Shown here: piece by piece, positions 4,908-5,110 of the stretch | Position numbering within the stretch: position 1 is the first letter of the stretch | Layout: each line of letters opens with the position of its first letter | DNA from: Candidatus Uhrbacteria bacterium | GTDB taxonomy: Bacteria > Patescibacteriota > Patescibacteriia > SG8-24 | DNA: 5,110 nucleotides | NCBI GenBank assembly: GCA_016205965.1 | Contig: JACQSM010000052.1 | Coordinates: 1 to 5,110, forward strand | Direction of reading: 5' to 3' | Made by a program: the position numbers and the translations under genes | The notes under the pieces: model-generated | What the model saw: the letters and a program-made list of their open reading frames with translations, nothing else | The model's database searches: none | Told to the model about the DNA's origin: nothing

Positions 4908-5110
4908 ATGGCAGCCAATCTCGTCATCGTCGAGTCGCCGACCCAAGCGAAAACCATCGCCAAGTTCCTGGGGAAAGGATACAAAGTCCTTTCCTCCTTC
5001 GGTCATATCCGCGACCTGCCCAAGAAGAAGATGGGCATCGATGTCGAGAAAGACTTCGCGCCCGACTACGCCGTTCCGACCGACAAAAAAAAGACCGTGA
5101 CCGAATTGAA
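4908..5110 (+). CDS. topA: DNA topoisomerase I (type IA), N-terminal part
   Basis: The frame opens at ATG 4908 and is still open at the window end (67 complete codons), so the gene is cut by the window and not visibly broken. The residues are the TOPRIM domain start of bacterial topoisomerase I: 'NLVIVESPTQAKTIAKFLG' (4-22) with the metal-binding catalytic Glu9, then 'SSFGHIRDLP' (29-38), 'GIDVEKDFAPDY' (43-54) and 'PTDKKKTV' (57-64). The enzyme relaxes negative supercoils by nicking one strand, with the active-site tyrosine and zinc or C-terminal repeats lying further on, outside the window. The common 'SPAKAKTI' is 'SPTQAKTI' here. No Shine-Dalgarno sequence is visible in the 14 nt between dprA and the ATG. 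Placement after dprA is a widespread bacterial arrangement. Confidence 0.95.
   Translation, partial: MAANLVIVESPTQAKTIAKFLGKGYKVLSSFGHIRDLPKKKMGIDVEKDFAPDYAVPTDKKKTVTEL

Overview
The window looks like a piece of a GC-rich bacterial chromosome. All housekeeping genes lie on the + strand, and a broken insertion-sequence remnant lies on the - strand at the left end. The protein styles suggest a member of Patescibacteria (Candidate Phyla Radiation), perhaps a GC-rich Parcubacteria-type lineage. The clues are an LCP protein with the 'ILLLGMGG..H.GPNLTDTI' signature and a LytR_C tail, a Der GTPase with a divergent second G domain, a short DprA without an N-terminal SAM domain, and an N-terminal transposase fragment of a type I associate with these genomes. 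This assignment rests on remembered family resemblance, not on a database search, so it is moderate in confidence.

Layout. Positions 1-60 hold an AT-rich dyad with a possible leftward promoter and a GC-rich hairpin followed by a T-rich tail. Positions ~60-399 are the remnant of an insertion sequence: the first ~75 codons of a transposase on the - strand, and the outer IS end with two direct repeats. A sigma70-like promoter (409-438) just outside the IS end leads into an LCP-family cell-envelope protein (459-1835). The 68-nt gap to der is almost entirely a perfect 20-bp inverted repeat. der (1904-3268) and pth (3273-3839) are 4 nt apart and look co-transcribed. An 88-nt gap then carries a terminator-like hairpin interleaved with a possible promoter. 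It is followed by dprA (3928-4893) and, 14 nt later, topA (4908 to beyond the window end).

Functionally, der and pth serve the translation apparatus (ribosome assembly; rescue of peptidyl-tRNA). dprA and topA handle DNA (single-stranded DNA taken up in transformation; supercoiling), an adjacency also known in other bacteria such as Bacillus subtilis. The LCP protein acts at the cell surface.

The most striking observation is a short palindromic repeat family with the core GGAGGGCGGCCTTTAGGCCG. One inverted pair fills the LCP-der intergenic gap. A second, diverged pair sits inside dprA, in frame, and encodes the Gly/Pro/Ser-rich linker between the Rossmann core and the C-terminal winged helix. 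This looks like a mobile palindromic element that has entered a coding sequence, comparable in principle to Rickettsia palindromic elements. A second pattern is that the putative promoters of the LCP gene, dprA and topA all predict very short 5' leaders without a Shine-Dalgarno sequence.
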